DNA from: an uncultured Rikenella sp.
GTDB lineage: Bacteria; Bacteroidota; Bacteroidia; Bacteroidales; Rikenellaceae
Length of the DNA: 15,330 nt
Reading direction: 5' to 3'
Assembly (NCBI RefSeq): GCF_910577125.1
Contig: NZ_CAJTMN010000049.1
Span: 1-15,330, forward strand
The notes beneath the pieces were generated by a model. That model worked only from the letters and a program-made list of their open reading frames with translations. It did no database searches and was not told where the DNA came from. Positions 7,258 through 14,686 of this stretch are shown piece by piece (positions within the stretch are counted from its first letter, which is position 1; the number at the start of each line of letters is the position of its first letter). Position numbers and translations under genes: made by a program.

Positions 7258-8663
7258 TCCGCAGCGCTTGAATCGTTATCCTTCTCCGCAGCCCGATCCG
7301 GTTCCGGCAACTCGACCGCGTCGTCCAGCGGCACCAAAGCCTGAGGCATCTTTTTGGAGGCCTTGACGCCCAGTTTCCGGAGCGACTCGGCCCGCCGCAC
7401 CAGGTTGCCGTTCCCCTCCCGGAGCTGTCCGAGAGCGGCCCGATAGGCTTTGTCCGTCCGCCCCAGCGCGTCGCCCACGGCGAGGAAGTTCTCGGCGAAA
7501 CCGACGAATTTGTCGTACAGCGCGCCCCCCTGCCGGGCGATCTCCATCGCGTAGCGGTCCTGGTTGTCGCGCCGCCAGAGGTCGTCGACGATCTTGAGGA
7601 TGGCGAAGAGGTTGGTCGGACTGCTCAGGATGACTTTCTTGCGATAGGCGTCGTCCCACAGCTTGGCGTCGCACTGCAAGGCCATGAGGAAGGCCGGTTC
7701 GTTGGGCACGAACATGATGACGAAGTCCGGCGACCCGGAGGTCAGTTTCTGATAGCTTTTTGCGGCGAGCTCGTCGATGTGCCGCCGCACGGAGGCCGCA
7801 TGGGCCGACAGAGCCGCCCGCCGCACCCCCTCGTCCGGGTCGTCGGCCACATCGACGTAGTTGGCATAGGCGGTCAGCGAAACTTTCGAGTCGATGATCA
7901 TCTGTTTGTCGTCCGGCAGAACGAGCACGACGTCCGGCCGCACGTGGTCTCCCTCTTCCGTGCGGAAATCCTCCTGCACGCGGAAGTGGATCCCCTTTTG
8001 CAGCCCGGAGCTTTCGAGGAGCGTCTCGAGAATCATCTCTCCCCAGTCGCCCTGCGTTTTGGAATTGCCGCGCAGGGCCGCCGCGAGGTTGTTGGCCTCC
8101 TGACTCACGCGGTTGCTCATCTCGTGGAGCCGTTTGATCTCGGCCTCCAGCACTTTCCGTTCGGTGGAGTCGCGTTCGATCCGCTGGCGGAAATGTTCGA
8201 TGTTTTCGCTCAACGGCTTCAGCAGCTCATCGATGTTCTTCCGGTTGGTGTCGGTAAACCGGCGGGTTTTCTCCTCCAGAATGTCGTTGGCGAGGTTCCG
8301 GAAGTGGTCGGCGAACTGTTGCTGAAGTTTTTCCCGTTCGGTGGTCTGATTTTCGAACCGCTCGCTCCAGATGCGCACCTCGGCGCGGGAACGGCTCAGT
8401 TCGTCGCGCAAGGCGGTATTCTCCTCCACGGCGGCCCGCAGGGCCTCCTGCTGTTCTCCGGCCCGAGCGCCGAGGGCCGAGACTTCGGCCCGCAAGGTGG
8501 CATTCTCGCTCACCAGCGTCTGCGCGGCGACGAGCTCGGCCCGCGCTGCGGCGAGCTCTCCGGCCGTCGTCCGGGAGAGGCGCCGGTCGCTCCGCAGCTG
8601 CGCCCAGAGCGCTGCCGCCGCAGCGACCGCCACGACGATCAGTATGGTCAGGAGAACTGTCAT
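7254..8663 (-). CDS. rmuC: RmuC-family DNA recombination protein
   Basis: A 469-residue protein. Residues 3-22 form a single N-terminal membrane helix, residues ~30-195 a long coiled coil rich in Ala, Glu, Arg and Leu, and residues ~200-420 the RmuC domain with KTQGDWGE (202-209). A PD-(D/E)xK nuclease-like pattern is visible: P243-D244 and D258-S-K260 followed by VSLTAY. In E. coli RmuC limits recombination at inverted repeats; its biochemical activity is poorly known. The variable C-terminal tail is acidic. It overlaps ridA upstream and ispE downstream by ATGA at both ends. Confidence 0.93.
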   Translation of the reverse strand: MTVLLTILIVVAVAAAAALWAQLRSDRRLSRTTAGELAAARAELVAAQTLVSENATLRAEVSALGARAGEQQEALRAAVEENTALRDELSRSRAEVRIWSERFENQTTEREKLQQQFADHFRNLANDILEEKTRRFTDTNRKNIDELLKPLSENIEHFRQRIERDSTERKVLEAEIKRLHEMSNRVSQEANNLAAALRGNSKTQGDWGEMILETLLESSGLQKGIHFRVQEDFRTEEGDHVRPDVVLVLPDDKQMIIDSKVSLTAYANYVDVADDPDEGVRRAALSAHAASVRRHIDELAAKSYQKLTSGSPDFVIMFVPNEPAFLMALQCDAKLWDDAYRKKVILSSPTNLFAILKIVDDLWRRDNQDRYAMEIARQGGALYDKFVGFAENFLAVGDALGRTDKAYRAALGQLREGNGNLVRRAESLRKLGVKASKKMPQALVPLDDAVELPEPDRAAEKDNDSSAAE

Positions 8664-9037
8664 CCCCTGACGGCTATGGTTTCGATCTCAACCCGGGCGC
8701 CCATGGGCAGCGCGGCGACCTGAAAGGCCACCCGGGCGGGCGGATTCTCGGTGTAGAATTCGGCATAGGCTTCGTTCATCGTGGCGAAGTCGGCGATGTC
8801 GGCCAGCAGGACGGTCGATTTCACGACGTCGTTTTTGGTGTATCCGGCCGCCTCGAGAATGGCGGTGATGTTCCTCAGGCTCTGGACGGTCTGTTCCCGC
8901 ACGCCGTCGGGCATGGTCTTGGTCTTCGGGTCGATGGGCAGCTGGCCCGAGATGTAGAGGGTTTCGCCGGCTTCGACAGCCTGGCTGTAAGGCCCTACGG
9001 CTGCCGGAGCATCCGGTGTGGCGATCAGTTTTTTCAT
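8660..9037 (-). CDS. ridA: RidA family reactive enamine/imine deaminase
   Basis: A 125-residue YjgF/YER057c/UK114 protein of normal length. It hydrolyses reactive 2-aminoacrylate-type enamines and imines formed by PLP enzymes such as threonine dehydratase. Family signatures seen: VGPYSQAV (14-21) with Y17, ISGQLPIDP, and NPPARVAFQVAALPMGARVEIE (98-119) with the catalytic R102 that binds the substrate carboxylate. It is the first gene of the minus-strand run and sits behind a good promoter at 9101-9132. Its stop overlaps the rmuC start (ATGA). Confidence 0.95.
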   Translation of the reverse strand: MKKLIATPDAPAAVGPYSQAVEAGETLYISGQLPIDPKTKTMPDGVREQTVQSLRNITAILEAAGYTKNDVVKSTVLLADIADFATMNEAYAEFYTENPPARVAFQVAALPMGARVEIETIAVRG

Positions 9038-9100
9038 GATGCGATTGTTTTTTTTGCAGAAATTTTCCGGAGGCGGGCCGACACCCGTCCTCTCTGTCCG

Positions 9101-9132
9101 CGAAGTTAGGAGAAATAGCCGGATTGCGCAAA
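9101..9132 (-). promoter_or_regulatory. Promoter of the ridA-rmuC-ispE run
   Basis: On the minus strand TTTG (9132-9129) and TAACTTCG (9108-9101, one base off TAnnTTTG) are 20 bases apart, giving a leader of about 60 bases before ridA. Confidence 0.6.
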
Positions 9133-9197
9133 GGGTTCGCTCCCCGAAACGCCGCCCGGGAGGGGCCGACGAGCGGAGCCGCCCATCTAATAAAAAC

Positions 9198-9232
9198 CGG
9201 AGCCGGAAAGGTTCAACACCTTTCCGGCTCCG
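9198..9232 (-). terminator. Intrinsic terminator of the lipoprotein operon
   Basis: Perfect 14-bp GC-rich stem (9198-9211 with 9219-9232) and 7-base loop, followed on the minus strand by GTTTTTATT. It lies 30 bases after the stop of the metzincin lipoprotein gene at 9263 and separates this operon from ridA. Confidence 0.92.
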
Positions 9233-9262
9233 ATTTCACTATTCTCGTAGAAACTCCGGCCG

Positions 9263-11092
9263 TCACATCGGCAGATTGCCCACCGCGTCTTTGGAACAAA
9301 CCGGCAGTTTCCCGTCTTTCCCCATCTGCACGAAAACCGTGGCGCAAAGCACCGTCCACTGATTCCCGTAGGTCATCGTACTGGAGTGGTTATAGCCCAG
9401 ACAGTGGCCGTATTCGTGGAACATGGCCTGACGCGGATAACTGTGCGGATGGCTGTTCGGAGGCGTCGCGTCGAAATAGACGCCCGTGTAGCAATAGTTG
9501 GCCAGCCCATACGTACTGCCGCCGCCCAGTCCGCCGACTCCGGCCACGCAGCCCAGCACCAATCCGCCGTGACCGCGGATCCGCTGACGCAAGGCATCCA
9601 GGTTGATCGGATTCCGGCCGTTGTCCAGCAGCCGCCCTTCGTAATTGTTCATTTCGGCATTGAACTCTTCGGAGGAGAACATGAAGGCCATGTTCAGCGC
9701 CAGAGCCACGCCGTGGCGACACAACAGAGGGTTCATATGCCGCCAATAGGCATGCCCGGCATCGGCCGAGTAGGGCGAGAAACGGATGTACCACCGGCTG
9801 TCGATCCGTTCGATTTTCTTCATGAACGGGTCTTCGGTCTGAATCAGGAACGTCACATCGTCGTTGGTCAGCTCCGGCTGTGCCGGCACCCGGATTTTCC
9901 GCCCGGAAGCGGTCGCGAACAGGCGCTCCGAGCTGACGACCGGCAACTCGAACGCGGCTTCCATAAAGGGATAGATCAGGTCGAACCGCGCCAGCTCGAC
10001 GAATTCCGGACTGAACTTATTGAACCGGCACATGATCTTCACGTCCCGGATGGCGACGGGCGAATAGAACTTCACCAGCATCCGGTGATCCTGATTCACC
10101 GAGAGCTGCAGCGGCGCATTGGCATAGAACGACCGCCGGCCGGAGTTGTAGAAGACCTCCCGCGGCTCGTCGGCCAGGAACATGGTGTCGAGATCGAACC
10201 TCGCGAGGTCTTGCTCGCGGACATACAGCAGCCCCTCCTGACTCTCCGGATGGAGGTACCGGATGCTGATGTGCGAGATGCGTCCGGCCTCGATCCGGCA
10301 CTCCGAGAAGCGGTACCTGCGCACGAAGTGCGTCCCGTCGCTGCGTTCCGACTCGACGGTCACGACGCCCGACAGCGCGTTCCGGCTCGGTAGCGAATAG
10401 AACGAGCAGGTCTCCGTGATGTCATACACCGGAACCGCTCCCACACCGGAATAGACTCCGGTCGCATCGAAAGCCGTATAGACGCCGTCCGTCTGGTCGA
10501 ACTCGATCTCCACCTTGCGGATGAACCGCCACATATATTCCGACGTGAGGTTCAGATCCACATCGACCCGTCCGACACACCGCTCTAGGGCCACCGTCTG
10601 CGAGACCGACGCCTGTTCGCGTCCGATATGGAAGTCCAGCTTCTTGTAGTAATAGACTGCGTCCAGCGGCTCGGCGTCGGTCGGATTCCGCAGCCAGACG
10701 TCCGTCAGCCGATCCGGCAGTTCGACCGTCGTCCGGGCCTGTTCGGCATCGGCGGCGGCCATGAAAACGATGGTGTAATCCCCCTCTTTCAGCCCTTCGA
10801 CGGTCAGTTTGGAGAAGTCGGCTTCCAGTCTGTGCGTCCGGAGGTCGAGCCGCTCGCCGCGGCTGTCGGTAATCAGATACCACATCTGTCCGATCCGCTC
10901 TTCGGGCAGCCGCTCGGGGCCGCCGGCCCGTGTGGAGAGGGCGGAGTCAGCCTCCGCCTCCTGAAAGCCGAAGAGGAAGGTGACACTCCCTTCGCCCGGC
11001 GCCCGAAGGTCGAACTCCTGCCGTTTCGAGCACCCGGCCAGCACCCACACAGCTCCCAAAAGGAGGATAACGATTTTCCGTATGTTTTTCAT
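9263..11092 (-). CDS. Mfa2/FimB-like lipoprotein with C-terminal metzincin-type zinc protease domain
   Basis: A 609-residue lipoprotein: signal peptide with lipobox VLAGC, lipidated C21. The N-terminal ~300 residues resemble fimbrillin-associated Mfa2/FimB anchor proteins, with beta-rich segments, the pattern LERCVGRVDVDL and a GDYTIVFMA strand. Residues ~310-500 are not assigned. At 559-569 stands HEYGHCLGYNH, a full HExxHxxGxxH zinc site with E560 as expected general base, followed at once by SSTMTYG (570-576), whose M573 fits a Met-turn spaced as in matrixin-like enzymes. An Ala/Phe helix and a glycine-rich strand precede it, as in metzincins. So it is a probable surface or periplasmic zinc endopeptidase joined to a fimbrial-type domain; substrate unknown. 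It follows the FISUMP lipoprotein gene after 15 bases and ends at a strong terminator. Confidence 0.8.
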   Translation of the reverse strand: MKNIRKIVILLLGAVWVLAGCSKRQEFDLRAPGEGSVTFLFGFQEAEADSALSTRAGGPERLPEERIGQMWYLITDSRGERLDLRTHRLEADFSKLTVEGLKEGDYTIVFMAAADAEQARTTVELPDRLTDVWLRNPTDAEPLDAVYYYKKLDFHIGREQASVSQTVALERCVGRVDVDLNLTSEYMWRFIRKVEIEFDQTDGVYTAFDATGVYSGVGAVPVYDITETCSFYSLPSRNALSGVVTVESERSDGTHFVRRYRFSECRIEAGRISHISIRYLHPESQEGLLYVREQDLARFDLDTMFLADEPREVFYNSGRRSFYANAPLQLSVNQDHRMLVKFYSPVAIRDVKIMCRFNKFSPEFVELARFDLIYPFMEAAFELPVVSSERLFATASGRKIRVPAQPELTNDDVTFLIQTEDPFMKKIERIDSRWYIRFSPYSADAGHAYWRHMNPLLCRHGVALALNMAFMFSSEEFNAEMNNYEGRLLDNGRNPINLDALRQRIRGHGGLVLGCVAGVGGLGGGSTYGLANYCYTGVYFDATPPNSHPHSYPRQAMFHEYGHCLGYNHSSTMTYGNQWTVLCATVFVQMGKDGKLPVCSKDAVGNLPM

Positions 11093-11107
11093 CCCGCGCC
11101 TCCTCTC

Positions 11108-13012
11108 TTATTTCTTGACGCAACGTACGTATGCGAAGCCTTCCATCTGGAACTGCGGCTCGGTCACCGTAATCGCCCCGGTAGTTCCCGAGAAGACCAT
11201 CCAACATGTCCAGCCATATCCCCCGGAGCATCCCGTCCGGTCGTTAGTCCACATCGCGACTCCGTTTCCGAAGCCCGGGTTATTCGACGTCGATTTATCG
11301 CCTTTCACCCCACCCATCGGCAGAATCAGATAACGATCCGTCCCGTCCACGGCGAGTTTCGCGTAGCGCTGCGTCCCGCGCACACCGGTCGGCGTTACGA
11401 GCGTCCCGTTGGCGACATGAACCGTGGCCGTGATCTGTTCGCCGTTTGCAGCGGTATAGCTGCCCGGAATCTGGGCCGTGGTCGGCAGAATGGCCCGCCA
11501 CTCGGCCCGCGTCGGCACGCGGTAGCCCTCGGGACACGGCATGTAGTCGTCGCTCACCCACGGCGCGTTGGCCGCTCCCTGGTGTCCCACGTCGTTGGAG
11601 GGGTTGTAGCTCTGCCACGGCACATACATATAGAGCCGTCCGAACTGGAACAGGCCGCCGACGGTGTTGATCCAGCTCTCCCGGTACATCTCCTCGACGG
11701 TCAGGCCGTCGAGCGGATAGACCTGATCTTCCAGATCGCGCGTGCGGGCGTTGAAGGCCATCCAGGTCACCCCGCCTATCTCGACGGTCTCGATCTGATG
11801 TTCGCTGGGCGCGACGCGAATTTCCACATAGTCGTACGACAGTTGGGTCAGGGCGCTCTTCAGATGCACGATCACCGAGTAACCGAGCCGGCCCCGCCCC
11901 TGAGGCGCCACCGAGGCTTCGAACGCGGAGAGGAACCCGCCGGCAGCCTCTTCCGAGACCGAGACTTCGCCCAAGGTCACGTCCGGCAGCATCCCGTCGA
12001 CCGAATGAATGTCGATCCGGCTGTCGCCCCGGAAGGCGAGCCTCATCCCGGCCGCTCCGCCGGCCGGCACCTCGATCAGGTTGTTCTGATAATCGACCTT
12101 GACGTCGGCCGGGAAGAGAGAACGCTCCTTGTCGATCAGGATCCGATTCCCCGTATCGGGGCTCCCGATAATCGTTCCTCCCTCGTCCCAGGGTTTCACC
12201 TCGACCGTCCCCTCGATCACCGCTCCCGAGTTGCGCACTTCGACGGCATACACTTTGTTCCGTTCGACGGTCGGCAGCTCCATCTTCAGCCGCAACGGGG
12301 CATCGTCATAATTGCCGAGCAGGACGACATGAACGGGCCGGGGGCTCTCGAACAGGCAGAACACGGACTCCTGTTTCCCGCCCACTCCCGTTTCGAAGAC
12401 TTTGCGGTAGCTGACCGTCTCTTCCGAGGCCGTCTCGCCTTCGCGGAAGGGATAGATCGCGGCCGGAGCATCTTCGACCAGGATTTCGTTGATCCGTATT
12501 TTGCTGTCTGCCGAAGCATCGACGTCGAGCCGCGCCACGCTGCGTTTGAGCGAAACGACCCGCGGATCTCCCGCGCTCCGGGTTTCGGCGTCGCTTCCCA
12601 GGTCGACCACCGCTGTCATGAACTCCGGCGCAGAGTTGTCGTGCAAATCGCGCCCGACCGCAATCCGACAGAAGTTTTCCTCGTCGATGGTCTCGCCCGA
12701 GAGTGAGAACGGAATGCCGCTGATGAAGTAAAGCCGCGACCCACTGGCCGCCGAGACGGAGATCTCGCCGTTGGCGTTCGGCGCCACCTGCTGTTTCAGG
12801 TAAAACTTGCCGCCGCTGAACTGATAGACGGACAATTCCTGAACCTTGTCGGCCACGTTCGATCCGGGCGCCTCGCTGTCCTGCAAAACCAGCGGATAGG
12901 TCTGCCGCTCGCTTTCGACGTCTAATTTCGAAAGCGTGTTGTCCTTGCAGGCCCCCAGAAGCAGAGCTCCGCACAAAAGAGAGGTAACGATCTTGTTTTC
13001 AGTATGTTTCAT
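11108..13012 (-). CDS. Fimbrillin-like lipoprotein with C-terminal FISUMP / C-type-lectin-like domain
   Basis: A 634-residue lipoprotein with lipobox LLGAC (C22). The N-terminal part (~25-320) looks like an Mfa2/FimB-type fimbrial protein: LKRSVARLDVDA, FYLKQQV, VVLLGNY and KVYAVEV strands. Residues ~320-410 form an unassigned beta region. From ~412 to the end is a Fibrobacter-succinogenes-major-paralogous (FISUMP) domain: GGVTWMAFNA, then CPEGYRVPTRAEW (493-505), LILPMGG, and the closing GFAYVRCVKK (625-634). This fold is related to C-type lectins and is used in ligand binding, so a pilus-tip adhesin is a reasonable guess. It is the first gene of a two-gene operon with the metzincin lipoprotein. 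Confidence 0.82.
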   Translation of the reverse strand: MKHTENKIVTSLLCGALLLGACKDNTLSKLDVESERQTYPLVLQDSEAPGSNVADKVQELSVYQFSGGKFYLKQQVAPNANGEISVSAASGSRLYFISGIPFSLSGETIDEENFCRIAVGRDLHDNSAPEFMTAVVDLGSDAETRSAGDPRVVSLKRSVARLDVDASADSKIRINEILVEDAPAAIYPFREGETASEETVSYRKVFETGVGGKQESVFCLFESPRPVHVVLLGNYDDAPLRLKMELPTVERNKVYAVEVRNSGAVIEGTVEVKPWDEGGTIIGSPDTGNRILIDKERSLFPADVKVDYQNNLIEVPAGGAAGMRLAFRGDSRIDIHSVDGMLPDVTLGEVSVSEEAAGGFLSAFEASVAPQGRGRLGYSVIVHLKSALTQLSYDYVEIRVAPSEHQIETVEIGGVTWMAFNARTRDLEDQVYPLDGLTVEEMYRESWINTVGGLFQFGRLYMYVPWQSYNPSNDVGHQGAANAPWVSDDYMPCPEGYRVPTRAEWRAILPTTAQIPGSYTAANGEQITATVHVANGTLVTPTGVRGTQRYAKLAVDGTDRYLILPMGGVKGDKSTSNNPGFGNGVAMWTNDRTGCSGGYGWTCWMVFSGTTGAITVTEPQFQMEGFAYVRCVKK

Positions 13013-13059
13013 AGATTAGCCATGGGTATTTACCGCCACATTCCGGAAAATCCCAGCTG

Positions 13060-13067
13060 CAAAAATA
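13060..13067 (-). promoter_or_regulatory. Candidate -7 box of the lipoprotein operon
   Basis: Minus strand reads TATTTTTG, an exact TAnnTTTG, 47 bases before the ATG at 13012. No TTTG at -33, so the call is tentative. The divergent intergenic region 13013-13278 holds this and the promoter at 13193-13222, and I see no palindromic operator in it. Confidence 0.45.
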
Positions 13068-13192
13068 TAATTTTTCTAAATACGGAACTACCTCTCGCTC
13101 AATTCTTAGCCATCAAGACATCCTATCCGACGAGAATGCCGGCCGACCGAAAAGCCCGACAAGTCCGGGCGCCGGAAAACCCTGGCAAGAAT

Positions 13193-13222
13193 TTTGCACT
13201 CTCCGAATTTATGTTACTTTTG
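13193..13222 (+). promoter_or_regulatory. Promoter of the META-domain lipoprotein gene
   Basis: TTTG (13193-13196), 18 bases, TACTTTTG (13215-13222): both boxes match the Bacteroidetes consensus exactly. A start near 13229 gives a leader of about 50 bases to the ATG at 13279. Confidence 0.75.
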
Positions 13223-13278
13223 TCTCGCGTTGTCGAGCGACTCGACCGATGTTTAACCTCAAAACCTTCATACACACG

Positions 13279-13740
13279 ATGAAAACAGGTTGGATGCTGG
13301 CCGCCGTAGGAGCTGCGGCCGTTTTGCTGAGCGCATGCTGCGCATGCCGAAAGGGAAGTCCGAAGATCGCCAATCTCGAAGCGGACGACTGGCGCCTGAT
13401 CGAATTCCTGGGCGAATCGGTGCCGGCCGAAAAGGCGGTCACGCTGACTTTCGACGCTGCCAAAAAGACGATCTACGGACAGGCTCCGTGCAACAACTTC
13501 TTTGCGGGCTACAGCCTCTACGAGGATGCGAAACACAACATCGACATCACGAACGCAGGCGCCACCCGGATGTACTGTCCGAACACGGAGATCGAAGACG
13601 GTTTCGTACGCCGGCTGACCGACATCAAGCGGTTGAAGTTCGAAGGCGGGCGGCTGCTGATGCTGGACGGCGACGGCAATCTGGTCGCCTTGTTGCAGGC
13701 GGTTCCGCGGACGGCGAAAGGTACGGCCGACGCGGAATAA
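13279..13740 (+). CDS. META-domain (HslJ-like) lipoprotein
   Basis: From the ATG at 13279 it has 153 residues: a signal peptide with lipobox LLSAC (lipidated C20), then one META domain. Diagnostic features are ADDWRLIEFLGE at its start, GQAPCNNFFAGY, GATRMYCPNTEIEDGF and a C-terminal LKFEGGRLLMLDGDGN strand pair. HslJ in E. coli is an outer-membrane-associated heat-inducible protein linked to novobiocin resistance; META domains in Bacteroidetes are mostly of unknown role in the envelope. An in-frame ATG at 13249 would add ten residues and cannot be excluded; 13279 gives the compact lipoprotein signal. It is single and diverges from the fimbrial lipoprotein operon. Confidence 0.88.
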   Translation: MKTGWMLAAVGAAAVLLSACCACRKGSPKIANLEADDWRLIEFLGESVPAEKAVTLTFDAAKKTIYGQAPCNNFFAGYSLYEDAKHNIDITNAGATRMYCPNTEIEDGFVRRLTDIKRLKFEGGRLLMLDGDGNLVALLQAVPRTAKGTADAE

Positions 13741-13760
13741 TCGCTCCCGCACTTGCATTC

Positions 13761-13788
13761 GAGAGGCGGCCCGTAGGGGTCGCCTCTC
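13761..13788 (+). terminator. Hairpin after the META lipoprotein gene
   Basis: 8-bp perfect stem GAGAGGCG/CGCCTCTC with a 12-base loop, 20 bases after the stop at 13740. No T-run follows, so termination strength is uncertain. Confidence 0.5.
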
Positions 13789-13848
13789 TGCGTATTCCGC
13801 CCCGGGCGCTCGGGTTTCACCCGAAACAAACCGGGCGTTCTCCGACCT

Positions 13849-14033
13849 CCGCCCCGGGCTACCGCAGCAGCAATACGGGCGTGCTGGGCAATGTGGGTGG
13901 CGACGGAACTGTCTGGTCTTCCGGAATCAGCATCACGGACGGTTTACGTCTGTTGTTTTATACGACAGATATGGCCTCTTCCGCTACGTACAATCGCGAC
14001 GGCGGTTTTCAGTTGCGTTGCCTCTCGGAATAA
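13849..14033 (+). pseudogene. Start-less FISUMP/C-type-lectin-like cassette 1
   Basis: Codes the last 60 residues of a FISUMP-like domain, from APGYR to QLRCLSE and a TAA at 14031. There is no ATG, GTG or TTG in this frame between the end of the META gene and the cassette, and no promoter box. Pattern: YR, G, VG, G, W-S-S, LLF, R and GFQLRCLSE, the standard end of a FISUMP domain, with differing residues between. It is exactly as long as cassettes 2 and 3 between shared ends (178 bases, 13849-14026). The TAA replaces a GAA found in cassette 2, and the bases after it are a frameshifted version of the linker that follows cassette 2. Either a relic, or a silent donor/variable-region cassette. 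Confidence 0.75.
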
Positions 14034-14423
14034 ACGGTGCGTGTCGCACTCACAATTGGCAGCCTCTGCCCCAATTTTGCGACACGGCCTTAGCGAAACG
14101 CAGTTTCGCTCTGTCCCGCCGGGGCGCCCATCGGGCGTTTTATTGGGGTTCTCACTGCCTTATTGGCCGGACGCCGCCCGCGCAGGGCTATTCTATCCTG
14201 TTAGGGTAGAGGCGGCCGCAGCGAAACGCAAGTTTCGCCCGTCCACGGGACGTGGGGCCCGGCCGGCCCGAGGCCAGTTTCAGGCGGGACAAAGCTCATT
14301 CCCGTCGCCCGCCCGCCTCAAAGGGCATATTCTGTGGGTTGGCACCCAGCCAACCAACGAGAATTGCCGCGGGCGACTCAAAAAGTACTAACCACCGCGC
14401 GCCGACGCCTGAAAAGGAAAATC

Positions 14424-14449
14424 GTCAAAATGTGCCGGCACGTTTTGAC
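14424..14449. repeat. 26-base palindrome
   Basis: The two 13-base halves are complementary at 12 positions plus one G-T, with no loop; flanking AAATC (14419-14423) and GATTT (14452-14456) extend the symmetry. Candidate protein-binding or cruciform site; function unknown. Confidence 0.7.
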
Positions 14450-14564
14450 TAGATTTCCCAAAGGCGCGCAGACAAAGCCCGATTTACCTAACGTTGTTCG
14501 GCTGTCAGTCGCGGGAAATAATAAAGGCTCCGCGCCGTAACGCGAACGCGTTGGCCGCGGGGCC

Positions 14565-14594
14565 CCTACTTTCTACTATGTGGTAGAAAGTAGG
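14565..14594. repeat. 12-bp inverted repeat (hairpin)
   Basis: Perfect 12-bp stem with the six-base loop TATGTG, about 90 bases before cassette 2. A further hairpin (TTCAAGGGG/CCCCTTGAA) follows at about 14606-14633. No T-run after either. Confidence 0.65.
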
Positions 14595-14686
14595 CAAAGA
14601 GCACATTCAAGGGGAACTTCGTCCCCCTTGAAAATCCCCCGACGATTTCCTTAAACAGACACGGTCCATTGGGAGTGCAGCACGCA

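Larger units (their letters stand above)
14034..14631. other. Hairpin-rich non-coding spacer between cassettes
   Basis: About 600 bases without a believable gene. Inverted repeats seen: 14041-14048/14078-14085 (8 bp outer arms enclosing a second imperfect stem); 14092-14099/14103-14110 and 14221-14227/14232-14238 (two near-identical AGCGAAAC/GTTTCGC hairpins); 14337-14343/14349-14355 (7 bp); 14424-14436/14437-14449 (26-base palindrome with one G-T); 14565-14576/14583-14594 (12 bp). Could be a structured RNA, a set of recombination or repeat elements, or terminator debris. No CRISPR-like periodicity. Confidence 0.6.

Noticed and set aside
4879..7344. 821-residue plus-strand open frame
   Set aside because: Runs antisense through two well-identified genes (carboxyltransferase and ispE) with composition typical of antisense frames in GC-rich DNA.
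11108..11400. C-terminus of the FISUMP lipoprotein as acceptor of the cassettes
   Set aside because: Its end shares the fold pattern but not the cassette end blocks at DNA level (VRCVKK instead of LRCLSEE), so homologous exchange is unlikely.
10628..12706. 692-residue plus-strand open frame
   Set aside because: Antisense to the two lipoprotein genes; no motif, biased Arg/Pro/His composition.
13290..14033. Single plus-strand frame linking the META gene region to cassette 1
   Set aside because: Its first 450 bases are the out-of-frame reading of the META-domain gene, and the part between 13741 and 13848 covers a terminator hairpin; only the final cassette is meaningful.
14034..14640. CRISPR array or integron attC sites in the spacer
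   Set aside because: No regularly spaced direct repeats; the hairpins lack the conserved attC core and differ from each other in length and sequence.
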